Shown here: piece after piece, positions 34,238 to 42,995 of the stretch
Position numbering within the stretch: the stretch's first letter is position 1
Layout: the number at the start of each line of letters is the position of its first letter
Source of the DNA: Chitinophaga jiangningensis
GTDB lineage: Bacteria; Bacteroidota; Bacteroidia; Chitinophagales; Chitinophagaceae
Assembly: GCF_900142605.1 (NCBI RefSeq)
Contig: NZ_FRBL01000005.1
Span: 124,001 to 188,000 of the forward strand
Reading direction: 5' to 3'
Length of the DNA stretch: 64,000 bases
Notes under the pieces: generated by a model
The model's database searches: none
What the model was told of the DNA's origin: nothing
What the model saw: only the letters and a program-made list of their open reading frames with translations
Position numbers and translations under genes: made by a program

Positions 34238-34270
34238 GGCGGCACCTTCACGAGGGTGCCGCCTTTTTTT
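34238..34270 (+). terminator. Terminator of the MsbA-type gene
   Basis: GGCGGCACC (34238-34246) pairs with GGTGCCGCC (34255-34263), followed by TTTTTTT. Confidence 0.9.
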
Positions 34271-34378
34271 GGGCCGCAGTAGCGGGTTTTGTGGTATCGT
34301 TTTTGTTATAAGGCCTGCTGATAATGCCAACCAGCTCTTTGCAGCTTTATTTTTTTAACCTTTAACATAGCGAACCCT

Positions 34379-35905
34379 ATGATATCAGTCGTAATTCCTG
34401 TATTAAACGAAGGCGCAACTATTCGCCAGGTTATAAAAACGATAAAGAAGACATCCCGACAGATAGAAATAATTGTGGTAGATGATAACTCTACAGACAA
34501 TACAGTAGCTGAAGCGATGAAAGAAGAAGTGCGTGTCATTACCAGTAGCCAGCGCGGCAAAGGTATTTCCATGAGGGAAGGAATGATGGCAGCAAAAGGA
34601 GATATTATTGCCTATGTAGATGGTGATATTCTTACTTACCCCGACAATATTATTGACTTATTAACCATTCCTATTGAAAGTGACGAAGCTGATTTCGTTA
34701 AATCCTACTTTGAAAGGCAGGCGGGCAGGGTCACACAACTGGTGGCCAAGCCGCTGCTGAGTATTCTCTATCCGGAACTTGCACATTTTCAGCAGCCACT
34801 CAGCGGTATGATTGCAGCCAGAAAAAACCTGCTTACCACGGTTCATTTTGAAAATGATTACGGCGTTGATATTGGGTTATTGATAGATGTGCACCTGCAA
34901 GGTGCACGCATCAGGGAAGCGAACATTGGTCGCATCGAAAATGCCATGCAAACGTGGGAACAGCTTAGTAAAATGTCCCGGGAGGTGTCCCGCACAATTC
35001 TTCGGAAGGCAGAAAATATTCCTTCGGAAAACCTGGAAACACTCGGTAATATTAATGTGATCAGGGAGCAGATGGAGTATTCTATCCTCGAATCCATTGA
35101 GAAAATGGAGAAGATGGTCATCTTCAACCTGGATCATGCTGTATTCACACAGGACTACCTTCATTGGGCAGCCATCGCGTTTGATGAGGAACAACGCTAC
35201 CTGGCTATTCAGGCTGCTGAGCTTTCACCGATAGAGCGACTGAAAAAGATCACTGCTTTGTTTGAAGGCCGCAACCTGGCGGAGTTACTGGAAGTGGCGG
35301 ATGCCATTCCAATCATTCCCGGAATTGAAGCGGTGGTATATGAGTTAAAGCGCAGGGGCTATGTTTGCGGCCTTGTAACGGAGAGTTATGGCTGCGTAGC
35401 ACGTCACATCAAAAACAAGCTGGGAATGGATTTCGTATTTGCCAATAAGATCCAGCTGATCAACAGTGTGTCTACCGGTGAGTTTACGCCTGGCAATCAT
35501 TTCATGCAGTTAGGCACCTATAGTAAGCAACATTTACTGGCGCATATTTCCAAAGAATATGGCATTGCCACTCAGAACATCATTTATGTGGGAGATGGTA
35601 AGCACGACGAACAGCTGCTGGTAAATGCGGGGATAGGTGTTGCCTTTTGTCCACAATATCAGCGCTCAGCTGTAGAAAAGATTGCTGATAAAATCATCAC
35701 GGGTCTGTCACTGCAACCATTGCTGGAGATTGTACCAGATGTAACACCTGTTAAAAAAGGTATAAAAATTCCGCCGATTAAGCTGGATAAGCGTCAGGCT
35801 ACCCGGATTGGAATTGGGAGTCTGGTAGGCCTGGGTGCCGCGGGGTTACTATATTTAGCACTCCGGTACCGGAGTAAGGACAAAAAAGTGAAGGAAGCCT
35901 GTTAA
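34379..35905 (+). CDS. Glycosyltransferase fused to a HAD-like domain with C-terminal membrane anchor
   Basis: A 508-residue fusion. Residues 1-235 are a GT-A glycosyltransferase (SVVIPVLNEG, VVDDNSTD, metal-binding DGD at 81-83) whose later part (PLSGMIAARKNLL, YGVDIGLLIDVHLQGA) recalls glucosyl-3-phosphoglycerate synthases. Residues 245-440 are a SerB-like HAD domain with GLVTES (motif II) and GDGKHD (motif IV, Asp406/Asp410). Its motif I reads VIFNLDHA: the nucleophile Asp is Asn250, so phosphatase activity is doubtful. A helix at about 476-497 followed by RYRSKDKK anchors the C-terminus with positive side inside. Comparable synthase-phosphatase fusions make mannosylglycerate in some bacteria; the actual product here is unknown. 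Confidence 0.82.
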   Translation: MISVVIPVLNEGATIRQVIKTIKKTSRQIEIIVVDDNSTDNTVAEAMKEEVRVITSSQRGKGISMREGMMAAKGDIIAYVDGDILTYPDNIIDLLTIPIESDEADFVKSYFERQAGRVTQLVAKPLLSILYPELAHFQQPLSGMIAARKNLLTTVHFENDYGVDIGLLIDVHLQGARIREANIGRIENAMQTWEQLSKMSREVSRTILRKAENIPSENLETLGNINVIREQMEYSILESIEKMEKMVIFNLDHAVFTQDYLHWAAIAFDEEQRYLAIQAAELSPIERLKKITALFEGRNLAELLEVADAIPIIPGIEAVVYELKRRGYVCGLVTESYGCVARHIKNKLGMDFVFANKIQLINSVSTGEFTPGNHFMQLGTYSKQHLLAHISKEYGIATQNIIYVGDGKHDEQLLVNAGIGVAFCPQYQRSAVEKIADKIITGLSLQPLLEIVPDVTPVKKGIKIPPIKLDKRQATRIGIGSLVGLGAAGLLYLALRYRSKDKKVKEAC

Positions 35906-35939
35906 AACTGAAACGGTAAAGCAGTACATAAAAAACAAT

Positions 35940-35968
35940 GCGCCCTCTCACGTAATATGAGAGGGCGC
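35940..35968. terminator. Bidirectional terminator
   Basis: GCGCCCTCTCA (35940-35950) pairs with TGAGAGGGCGC (35958-35968) between the convergent glycosyltransferase and DksA-like genes; T-rich sequence follows on both strands. Confidence 0.85.
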
Positions 35969-35996
35969 TTTATTTTTACGCTTGTGCGTGTAAAGC

Positions 35997-37025
35997 TTAT
36001 TTGCTTTTAGCCAATTTGGCTTCGATGCTAAGGGTAGCGTGAGGTACTGCTTTCAAACGTGCCTTATCGATGAGTTTACCGGTTACGCGGCAAATACCGT
36101 AGGTTTTGTTTTCGATACGTACCAAAGCTTTTTCCAGGTGATCGATAAACTGAATCTGGCGACTGGCCATCTGGTTAAGTTGTTCTCTTTCCTGAGAACC
36201 GCTACCATCTTCCATGCTCATATATTTGTTTTCAGTATCATCGGTACCGGCTTCATCCTTGCGGGTGATCAGGCCTTGCAGGTAGATCAGTTCTTTTTTA
36301 GCTGCCTCTAACTTTTTGAGGATAAGGTCTTTGAATTCCTGCAGGTCAGCATCACTATACCTGAATACGGGTCCAACCGGAGCATCGGGTTGATCCAGTA
36401 CGGATTTGGTAAATTCAGGTTGGTAAGCTACAGTTGCGCCGGCTTTTACACCTTTTTTCTCGGTTTTCTCAGCCTTTTCAGGTTTGGCGGCTTTTTCCGC
36501 TTTGGCTGATTTTTCCACCTTTACAACTGGTTTCTCCGCTGCTTTTTTTGCGGATTCTTTCTCCTTAGCAACTTGTTCCTTTTCTGCTTTCTTTACTGCC
36601 ATCGTTTTAAGTTCTTTTTCTTCTGACTTAGAAATTAATGGTTTCTGTGTTTCAGCGGAAACGCTTTTGGTCACCACTAGCTGCTTTGCAGCAGGTTCTT
36701 TTTTTACGGTCGATTTTGCAGGTACAGCAACTTTTGCTTTAACGGACGGTGTTTTGCTTTGGAGGGCAGTAGCCTTCTTAGCAACTGGCTTGGCGGCCGC
36801 CGGAGCGGCCTTTTTTGCGGAAGATTTCGCTACCACGGCTTTAGAAGCAGCTGGCTTTACAACTTTGGTCGCGGCCGGTTTCGCTGCCGCTTTTTTAGGA
36901 GCGGGCGTCGTTTTCTTAGCCGGAGCTGGTGCAGCTTTCTTTGCTGGTGATGCCTTCTTTTTGACGTCCTTCGCCGAAGCTGCCTTTTGGGTCGATTTGC
37001 TAGCAACCTTCTTTTTTGTTGCCAT
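35997..37025 (-). CDS. DksA/TraR-like protein with histone-H1-like N-terminus
   Basis: A 342-residue protein. Residues 1-200 are almost only Lys, Ala, Pro, Thr and Val in repeats like KKAAPAPAKK, the composition of histone-H1-like DNA-binding tails. Residues 223-342 match the TraR/DksA family: a coiled-coil hairpin (DLQEFKDLILKKLEAAKKEL) and the globular region ENKTYGICRVTGKLIDKARL. Of the usual four zinc cysteines only Cys312 is left; the others are Thr, Ser and Lys. DksA binds the RNA polymerase secondary channel; here nucleic-acid binding by the tail may be added. The gene starts 6 bases after ileS and is surely cotranscribed. The usual neighbour lspA is missing here. Confidence 0.85.
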   Translation of the reverse strand: MATKKKVASKSTQKAASAKDVKKKASPAKKAAPAPAKKTTPAPKKAAAKPAATKVVKPAASKAVVAKSSAKKAAPAAAKPVAKKATALQSKTPSVKAKVAVPAKSTVKKEPAAKQLVVTKSVSAETQKPLISKSEEKELKTMAVKKAEKEQVAKEKESAKKAAEKPVVKVEKSAKAEKAAKPEKAEKTEKKGVKAGATVAYQPEFTKSVLDQPDAPVGPVFRYSDADLQEFKDLILKKLEAAKKELIYLQGLITRKDEAGTDDTENKYMSMEDGSGSQEREQLNQMASRQIQFIDHLEKALVRIENKTYGICRVTGKLIDKARLKAVPHATLSIEAKLAKSK

Positions 37026-37031
37026 GGGGGA

Positions 37032-40000
37032 TTAGCTTTTTTTGTTAACTAATACATTGAATTTAAGGTCGTTCACCTCTACTTCTGTACCTTCTTGTAG
37101 TGCTGCTACTACATCCAAGCTATCTGCCAAAATTTCCGTGCAAATATAGTCATTATAGTTAATAATCGCTGATTTCAGGGAATCTACCGCAGCTACTTTA
37201 ACATCAATTCTGTCAGTTAGTTCGAAGCCGCTGTCTTTCCGTATCTTCTGAATACGGTTAACCAGTTCCCTGGCGTTACCTTCATCCTGCAGTTGTGGAG
37301 TAATAGTTATATCCAGTGCTACGGTAAGTGCACCTTTATTGGCTACTGTCCATCCAGGAATATCTTCGGAAATGATCTCAACGTCAGAGAGTTGTATCTG
37401 CACCTGCTCGCCATCCACTGTTAAAGTATAATGACCCTCTCTTTCCAGGGCAGCAATGTCAGCATCCGTAAAGGCAGTGATTGCCGCGGCTACCGCTTTC
37501 ATTCTGGCTCCCATTTTAGCGCCGAGAGATTTGAAGTTAGGTTTAATCTTTTTCTTGATGAAACCTTCCGTTTCCGTAAGATAATCAATCCCTTTAACAT
37601 TTACTTCACTTTTTATCAGGTCCGCCACTTTGGCGATTTGTTCCTGCATGTGAGCGCTTGCTATCGGAATCAGGATCTTCTGCAATGGCTGACGCACCTT
37701 GATATTCACTTTCTTACGTAAAGACAATACCAGGGAAGAAATGTCCTGGGCCAGCTGCATTCTCTCTTCCAGGTCCGGATCGATCGCCTCCGGTTGAACC
37801 ACAGGGAAGTTAGTATGATGGATAGAAGCGGCACTGTTGCGTCCGGTAACCTTGTTCAGGTTGTTAAACATCCAGTCGGTAAAGAATGGAGATACCGGAG
37901 CCATCAGCTGAATCACTTTTTCCAGGCATTCATACAGCGTCTGGTAGGCACTAATCTTATCATGTTCATAGTCCCCTTTCCAGAATCTGCGGCGGCACAA
38001 ACGAACGTACCAGTTACTAAGGTGCTCATCCACAAAGCGTTCAACTGCACGGCCTGCCTGAGTAGGCTCGTAATCGTCGAAGTAAGCGGTGGCATCTTTC
38101 ACCAGTGAGTTCAGTACAGAAATGATCCAACGATCAATTTCCGGACGTTCTTCCAGCGGTATATATGCTTCCTTGAAAGTGAAATTATCCAGGTTAGCAT
38201 ACATTGCGAAGAAGTTGTATGTATTATAAAGTGTGCCAAATAATTTTCTCTGCGCTTCTCCCACACCTTTCACATCGAACTTCAGACTGTCCCATGGGGA
38301 TGCGTTGGTGATGAGGTACCAGCGTGTAGCGTCCGCTCCATACTGGGCTATCGTTTCAAATGGGTTCACCACGTTACCGAGGCGTTTACTCATTTTCATG
38401 CCATTTGCATCCAGCACAAGGCCGTTGGAAACTACCGTTTTGTAAGCTACGCTGTCGAACAACATCACGCCAAGTGCGTGCAATGTGTAGAACCATCCAC
38501 GAGTCTGGTCCACACCTTCAGCAATGAAATCCGCAGGGAACGCTTGACGACCGTCAACCGCCTCTTTATTTTCAAAAGGATAATGCTGCTGGGCAAAAGG
38601 CATGGCGCCTGAATCAAACCATACGTCCACCAGATCCGGCTCCCTCCGCATAGGCTGGCCAGCATCGCTCACCAGGATGATGTCGTCCACATATGGTTTA
38701 TGCAGGTCCAGGATACCTTCGTGCAGGTACGACTTATTCACATCTCCGCCCAGCACTTCGTTGGCTTTGCGGATCTCGGTATTCAGCTCCTCGATGCTGC
38801 CGATGCATTTTTCCTCCGTACCATCTTCTGTGCGCCAGATTGGCAATGGAGTACCCCAGTAACGGCTGCGGCTCAGGTTCCAGTCCACCATATTCTCCAG
38901 CCAGTTACCGAAACGCCCGGTACCCGTGAAGGCAGGTTTCCAGTTAATAGTTTTATTCAGCTCTATCATCCTGTCCTTTACTGCAGTGGTTTTAATGAAC
39001 CATGCATCCAGCGGATAATACAGTACTGGTTTATCTGTACGCCAGCAATGCGGATAGGTATGCTCATACTTTTCCACCTTGAAAGCGCGGTTTTCTTTCT
39101 TCAGCTTCACCGCGATGTCCACGTCTACATCCTTGTAGTCAGGATCATCTTTGTAATTTTTTACATATCTACCGGAGAATTCACCGACGTTGTCAGTGAA
39201 TTTACCCTGTTTATCCACGAGTGTCAGGATGCCCAGGCCATATTTCTTACCGACGCGATTATCATCCGCACCAAAAGCAGGAGCTGTGTGTACGATACCG
39301 GTACCATCTTCGGTGGTAACGAAGTCGCCCACGATAACGCGGAAAGGATCACCTTCCTCAGGTTGGGTATAAGGCAGCAACTGTTCGTAGCGGATATTCT
39401 CCAGCTCTTTACCTTTAAAGCTGGAAAGTATCTGCCATGGAATAATTTTATCTCCTTCTTTATAGGCATCGAAGTCAGCATTTTCCCCTTCTGCCTTAAA
39501 ATATTTAGGCATCAGCACTTTTGCCATTACTACGTTAATAGGCAGGTGGGTGTACTGATTAAAGGTTTTTACCAATACGTATTCAATATTACCACCAACG
39601 GTCAAACCGAGGTTGGAAGGTAAAGTCCATGGGGTGGTGGTCCATGCGAGGAAGTAGACTTCATCGTTACCGGCTGCATCAAACAGGAACTGGGAGTTCG
39701 CTGCTTTCAGCGCTTTGAACATGGCCACAACGGTGGTATCCTTTACATCCTTATAGGTGCCTGGCATGTTCAGCTCTGCTGAACTCAAACCGGTACCGGC
39801 AGCAGGAGAGTAGGGCTGGATACTTACGCTTTTATATAAAAATCCTTTCTTATAGAGGGTTTGCAAGGCCCACCAGAGGGATTCGATATAGTTGTTGTCG
39901 AAGGTGATGTAAGGATGCTGGAGATCTACCCAATAACCCATCTTCCGGGTCAGTTCGTCCCACTTATCCTTATATTTTAATACTTCTTTGCGACAGGTGT

Positions 40001-40358
40001 CGTTGTATTCAGCGATGGAAATCTTTTTACCAATATCTTCCTTGGTAATGCCCAGCATTTTTTCCACGCCCAGTTCTACTGGCAAACCATGGGTATCCCA
40101 TCCGCCTTTACGTTTCACCTGGAAGCCCTGCATGGTTTTATAGCGGCAAACAAGATCTTTCAGGGTACGTGAAATCACGTGGTGAATACCAGGCAGGCCA
40201 TTGGCGCTTGGTGGGCCTTCATAAAATACAAACGGAGTAGCTCCATCACGAACTTCCACGCTTTTCTCAAAAGCCTGGTGGAGCTCCCACTGCTGGAGTA
40301 TATCTTTCTCTATCTGAGGTAAATTCAGTTGGTTATATTCCTGATATTTGCTGGACAT
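37032..40358 (-). CDS. ileS: Isoleucyl-tRNA synthetase
   Basis: A 1108-residue class I synthetase that charges tRNA-Ile. The HIGH-type motif appears in PSANGLPGIHHVISR and the KMSKS motif in GMKMSKRLG. The editing domain (WTTTPWTLPSNLGLTVG, and GTGIVHTAPAFGADD) removes misactivated valine. The C-terminal region without a zinc cluster and the total length fit the eukaryotic-like IleRS type found in many Bacteroidota, which in other bacteria can confer mupirocin resistance. The start is the ATG at 40358. A weak promoter match (TAACTTCG, 40414-40421, minus strand) lies upstream. Confidence 0.97.
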   Translation of the reverse strand: MSSKYQEYNQLNLPQIEKDILQQWELHQAFEKSVEVRDGATPFVFYEGPPSANGLPGIHHVISRTLKDLVCRYKTMQGFQVKRKGGWDTHGLPVELGVEKMLGITKEDIGKKISIAEYNDTCRKEVLKYKDKWDELTRKMGYWVDLQHPYITFDNNYIESLWWALQTLYKKGFLYKSVSIQPYSPAAGTGLSSAELNMPGTYKDVKDTTVVAMFKALKAANSQFLFDAAGNDEVYFLAWTTTPWTLPSNLGLTVGGNIEYVLVKTFNQYTHLPINVVMAKVLMPKYFKAEGENADFDAYKEGDKIIPWQILSSFKGKELENIRYEQLLPYTQPEEGDPFRVIVGDFVTTEDGTGIVHTAPAFGADDNRVGKKYGLGILTLVDKQGKFTDNVGEFSGRYVKNYKDDPDYKDVDVDIAVKLKKENRAFKVEKYEHTYPHCWRTDKPVLYYPLDAWFIKTTAVKDRMIELNKTINWKPAFTGTGRFGNWLENMVDWNLSRSRYWGTPLPIWRTEDGTEEKCIGSIEELNTEIRKANEVLGGDVNKSYLHEGILDLHKPYVDDIILVSDAGQPMRREPDLVDVWFDSGAMPFAQQHYPFENKEAVDGRQAFPADFIAEGVDQTRGWFYTLHALGVMLFDSVAYKTVVSNGLVLDANGMKMSKRLGNVVNPFETIAQYGADATRWYLITNASPWDSLKFDVKGVGEAQRKLFGTLYNTYNFFAMYANLDNFTFKEAYIPLEERPEIDRWIISVLNSLVKDATAYFDDYEPTQAGRAVERFVDEHLSNWYVRLCRRRFWKGDYEHDKISAYQTLYECLEKVIQLMAPVSPFFTDWMFNNLNKVTGRNSAASIHHTNFPVVQPEAIDPDLEERMQLAQDISSLVLSLRKKVNIKVRQPLQKILIPIASAHMQEQIAKVADLIKSEVNVKGIDYLTETEGFIKKKIKPNFKSLGAKMGARMKAVAAAITAFTDADIAALEREGHYTLTVDGEQVQIQLSDVEIISEDIPGWTVANKGALTVALDITITPQLQDEGNARELVNRIQKIRKDSGFELTDRIDVKVAAVDSLKSAIINYNDYICTEILADSLDVVAALQEGTEVEVNDLKFNVLVNKKS

Positions 40359-40611
40359 AAAACAATTCCCCGCCCTTTGATGTTATATGATACAATAATT
40401 GATTAAAATTGTGCGAAGTTAATAAAATAGGCTGGGACCGAAAGACGTTAGTTTACATAAATTACCGGATTTCGAACTTTTTTTGTAGATATTTTAGTAA
40501 TTTACAATAAAGTATGGTTATTTTGCGTTTTTGGCATTGTTTTGGTGTCAATTAGGAAGAATTGAGAAACCTAGTAATTAATTTAACCCAACGACAAAAC
40601 CATATCTTATT

Positions 40612-41076
40612 ATGAAAAAGTTGACGTTAATTTTTTGCGCGGTCTTGGTCTCTTCCGGCATAACTTTTGCACAGCAAAAAAAATCAGTTAAGAAAACAAA
40701 AACTGTTACGCATAAGGTGGAAGCACCAGTGGCAGTAAAAAGCTCTTTTGAACAGAATTTTGCAGGTACAACTGACGCCAAATGGACAAAGACTAGTGCC
40801 GGATTTTGGAACGTTAGTTTCCTGAAAGAAAATATTAAAACTGTTGCGCAGTACAATGCAGACGGTGGCTGGATAAGCACCAGAAGTGAATACAACGCAC
40901 AGTCATTACCGGAGTCAGTGTCAACAACACTAAAGACAAAATATCCGGAAGCAACTATCAAAGATGGTTGGAAAATAGAAAGGGCAGATGTTGCTGCCTA
41001 CTATAAGGTTAATATTCAGGACAATGGTGCAGATAAGGCAGTGCTACTGAACGACGCAGGCACCATCACTGAATAA
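40612..41076 (+). CDS. PepSY-like periplasmic protein
   Basis: A 154-residue exported protein with signal peptide (residues 1-20, ending GITFAQ) and a Lys-rich linker (KKSVKKTKTVTHKVE). The body, with ESSFEQNFAGTTDAKWTKT-type segment, FWNVSFLKENIKTVAQYNADGGW and VSTTLKTKYPEATIKDGWKIE, matches the PepSY-like (BLIP-like) domain of Bacteroidota. Members bind peptides or small ligands but no function is established. It stands alone, with a terminator at 41119. The similar half-repeat suggests two copies of the fold. Confidence 0.75.
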   Translation: MKKLTLIFCAVLVSSGITFAQQKKSVKKTKTVTHKVEAPVAVKSSFEQNFAGTTDAKWTKTSAGFWNVSFLKENIKTVAQYNADGGWISTRSEYNAQSLPESVSTTLKTKYPEATIKDGWKIERADVAAYYKVNIQDNGADKAVLLNDAGTITE

Positions 41077-41118
41077 CATTAAATTCGTATTTCATAGGTA
41101 TAGGGATAAATAGGACAG

Positions 41119-41146
41119 ACCCTGCTCTTTTGGGCGGGGTTTTTTC
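41119..41146 (+). terminator. Terminator of the PepSY-like gene
   Basis: CCCTGC (41120-41125) pairs with GCGGGG (41134-41139) using one U-G pair in the plus-strand RNA, followed by TTTTTTC. Confidence 0.75.
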
Positions 41147-41169
41147 ATTTTTGGGTTTTGGGGACTTTT

Positions 41170-41182
41170 GGGCCTTCGGCCC
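41170..41182 (-). repeat. Short GAA-loop hairpin (reverse orientation)
   Basis: GGGCC-TTC-GGCCC. The same loop, in the other orientation, appears at 41584-41594 (GGCC-GAA-GGCC). The two flank the MITE-like repeat on its outer sides. Confidence 0.45.
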
Positions 41183-41189
41183 TGACGCG

Positions 41190-41525
41190 GACTTTTTCTC
41201 GCCAAGCAGCATAAGCAGCAAAGGATTGTGTTTTGTTGTTTTAAGGATTTAAAGGTTACGGTTTGTTGTATTAAGCGTTGGATCCTGATACTTTTAAACG
41301 AGCATTATTTATTTTTCTTATTTGATAGGCGGTTGCCCAACCATTATGAATCTTAATACTACACCTACTAACCATATTTTGATAAAGAACCTTCGTATTA
41401 TGTAGTATCACTCCAACATAATCTCTGACCTAATTTCTGCATAATCCCAACAAAACATCTCCCTTAAAATAACAAAACACAATCCTTAGCTGCTTACCTG
41501 CTTTGCCACTTTGCGAGAAAAAAAG
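41190..41525. mobile_element. MITE-like element with long terminal inverted repeats
   Basis: The left arm (41190-41246) reads inward GACTTTTTCTCGCC, then AAGCAGC, AAGGATTGTGTTTTGTT and TTTTAAGG. The right arm (41462-41525) is its imperfect reverse complement, beginning CCTTAAAATAACAAAACAC and ending CTCGCAAA-like on the other strand. The arms of about 55-60 bp enclose about 215 AT-rich bases without a reading frame. A second, degenerate copy of the right arm follows at 41527-41575. No transposase or clean target-site duplication is visible. Confidence 0.5.
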
Positions 41526-41526
41526 A

Positions 41527-41575
41527 CAAAACACAATCCTTTGCGGCTTATTCACCTTACGCCACTTTGCATGCA
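41527..41575. repeat. Second, degenerate copy of the right arm
   Basis: AAAACACAATCCTTTGCGGC and GCCACTTTGC repeat the right arm at 41474-41514 (AAAACACAATCCTTAGCTGC, GCCACTTTGC) in direct orientation. Confidence 0.55.
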
Positions 41576-41611
41576 AGAAAAACGGCCGAAGGCCCCCCGC
41601 GAGCAACAAAA

Positions 41612-41641
41612 AAAGTCGCCCCGCGGATGCAAGGCGACTTT
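41612..41641 (-). terminator. Terminator-like hairpin downstream of the AraC-type gene
   Basis: AAAGTCGCC (41612-41620) pairs with GGCGACTTT (41633-41641); on the minus strand TTTT follows. It lies 270 bases after the AraC-type stop codon, so that transcript would have a long 3' tail. Confidence 0.65.
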
Positions 41642-41909
41642 ATAATGTGGTCGAAAACCTTTCTGGCAAAATTTTGCACTTTTTCAAATGGTGTTTGATA
41701 TTGAATGCAAGTAGATTTATGGCTTTACTTACTTTCTGCCAGTAAATTTTCTTCCATGGTCAAATCTGATAAGGAAGCTTATAGGAAGTGCGAATAGATA
41801 TCCGCTTATCGTGATACAAAGATGCAACGATATTTATTCTTCACTATATCGAATCGGGAAAAGTAATGATCGAATTGGGAAAATACTGCAAACCCTTTAC
41901 AGATAAGGG

Positions 41910-42833
41910 CTAGCGAAGAAGTAATTCGCACGGTTTTAAACCGGTATGCTTCTTAAATGCAGTAGAAAAGTGAGAGATGCAGGAGTATCCCATCAACATT
42001 GCCACCTCTGAAACCGACATTCCTTTTTCATACAGGAGACCTTTGGCCTTCTCCATGCGCTCTTTCTGGAAATAATCGTAGATGGTGGTGCCGTACATCG
42101 CCTTGAAACCCTTTTTCAGGTAACACTCATTCATCGCCACCCTGCGCGCCAGGTCACGGATAGTTACAGGAGAGTCCAACTGCTCCAGCAGGATAGCCCT
42201 GGCCTTCTCAATCTTTTCCCGGTCCTCCATTTGCGTCAGGAAGCGGCAGCCATATCGCTCATCAGTATCATTCTGAATAAACTGATCAGAGCTGAATAAT
42301 AACAGCTCCAGCGCTTTACTCTGCAGGAAAATGTTTTTCAACATCCCCTCGTAGTTATGATGCACCATTGTTTCCAATACTGACTTGGACTTGGTACAGG
42401 GCTGAATGGTTTTTACAAAAGGCTTGCGGGACTGCATTTCCAGGAAGGAAACGGTAGTACTGCCTTTTTGTAACGACTGTATAAATGATGGTTGGAATCT
42501 AACTGTAATCAGGTCCACAGAGGGCGCCTTCTCATTGCATTCCCCTTTCTTACCTTCCACACAAAGCTGATCGGTACAACCTGGGTTCTTGCAATATTTA
42601 TTACCTGCCACACAATAGCGCAATTCTATGGCAGCAGCATGTCCGCGCTTGGCAGGCTGATACACCACCATCGCAACATCCTCTACCGGCAATGCCGCTT
42701 CATACGAAAAGCGCTGCAAAGTGAAATCCAGACAGTCAGGCACAGACACCTGATCCTGCTCCACCAGCTGTAGCTGATCGCTCATGGCTGGCTGCGGAAT
42801 GGCCAGTGCTAATATTTCCTGTACTTCTTTCAT
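41910..42833 (-). CDS. AraC family regulator with a cysteine cluster
   Basis: A 307-residue regulator. The C-terminal 100 residues are a standard AraC double helix-turn-helix (TIRDLARRVAMNECYLKKGFK and MSVSEVAMLMGYSCISHFSTAFKKH). The N-terminal part is not a plain cupin: residues 74-99 contain five cysteines (Cys74, 81, 86, 91, 99) in RYCVAGNKYCKNPGC and QLCVEGKKGEC, suggesting a metal, iron-sulfur or redox switch. It stands alone. A minus-strand TAAATTTG (42858-42865) 25 bases before the ATG fits its promoter. Target genes are unknown; the divergent AsmA-like gene is a possible one. Confidence 0.88.
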   Translation of the reverse strand: MKEVQEILALAIPQPAMSDQLQLVEQDQVSVPDCLDFTLQRFSYEAALPVEDVAMVVYQPAKRGHAAAIELRYCVAGNKYCKNPGCTDQLCVEGKKGECNEKAPSVDLITVRFQPSFIQSLQKGSTTVSFLEMQSRKPFVKTIQPCTKSKSVLETMVHHNYEGMLKNIFLQSKALELLLFSSDQFIQNDTDERYGCRFLTQMEDREKIEKARAILLEQLDSPVTIRDLARRVAMNECYLKKGFKAMYGTTIYDYFQKERMEKAKGLLYEKGMSVSEVAMLMGYSCISHFSTAFKKHTGLKPCELLLR

Positions 42834-42857
42834 CGCGCTAATGTGTTAAAAACCTCA

Positions 42858-42887
42858 CAAATTTAGGCATTCAGAATTAATTCAAAA
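42858..42887 (-). promoter_or_regulatory. Promoter candidate of the AraC-type gene
   Basis: On the minus strand TAAATTTG (42858-42865) is an exact -7 box; TTT stands 19 bases upstream. Confidence 0.45.
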
Positions 42888-42995
42888 TGGTTTTGACACA
42901 CAGGTTACAATTCATCGAAATTTTTCAATACGTCAATAGGTGATCTGCTATACAGATACAACCATTTGGCGTAATTTTCGTTTACAGCTATATAC

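Larger units (their letters stand above)
41526..41909. other. Intergenic region without a supported gene
   Basis: Apart from the extra repeat arm, it holds a hairpin at 41612-41641 and AT-rich sequence. A 80-codon frame at 41503-41745 runs through the repeat and the hairpin and is not credible. Confidence 0.6.

Noticed and set aside
38700..39623. 307-codon open frame on the plus strand over ileS
   Set aside because: Antisense to conserved ileS sequence, with the composition of a shadow frame (many His, Cys, Ile).
41503..41745. 80-codon frame in the long intergenic region
   Set aside because: It runs through the repeat arm and a terminator hairpin and does not begin with a plausible ribosome site.
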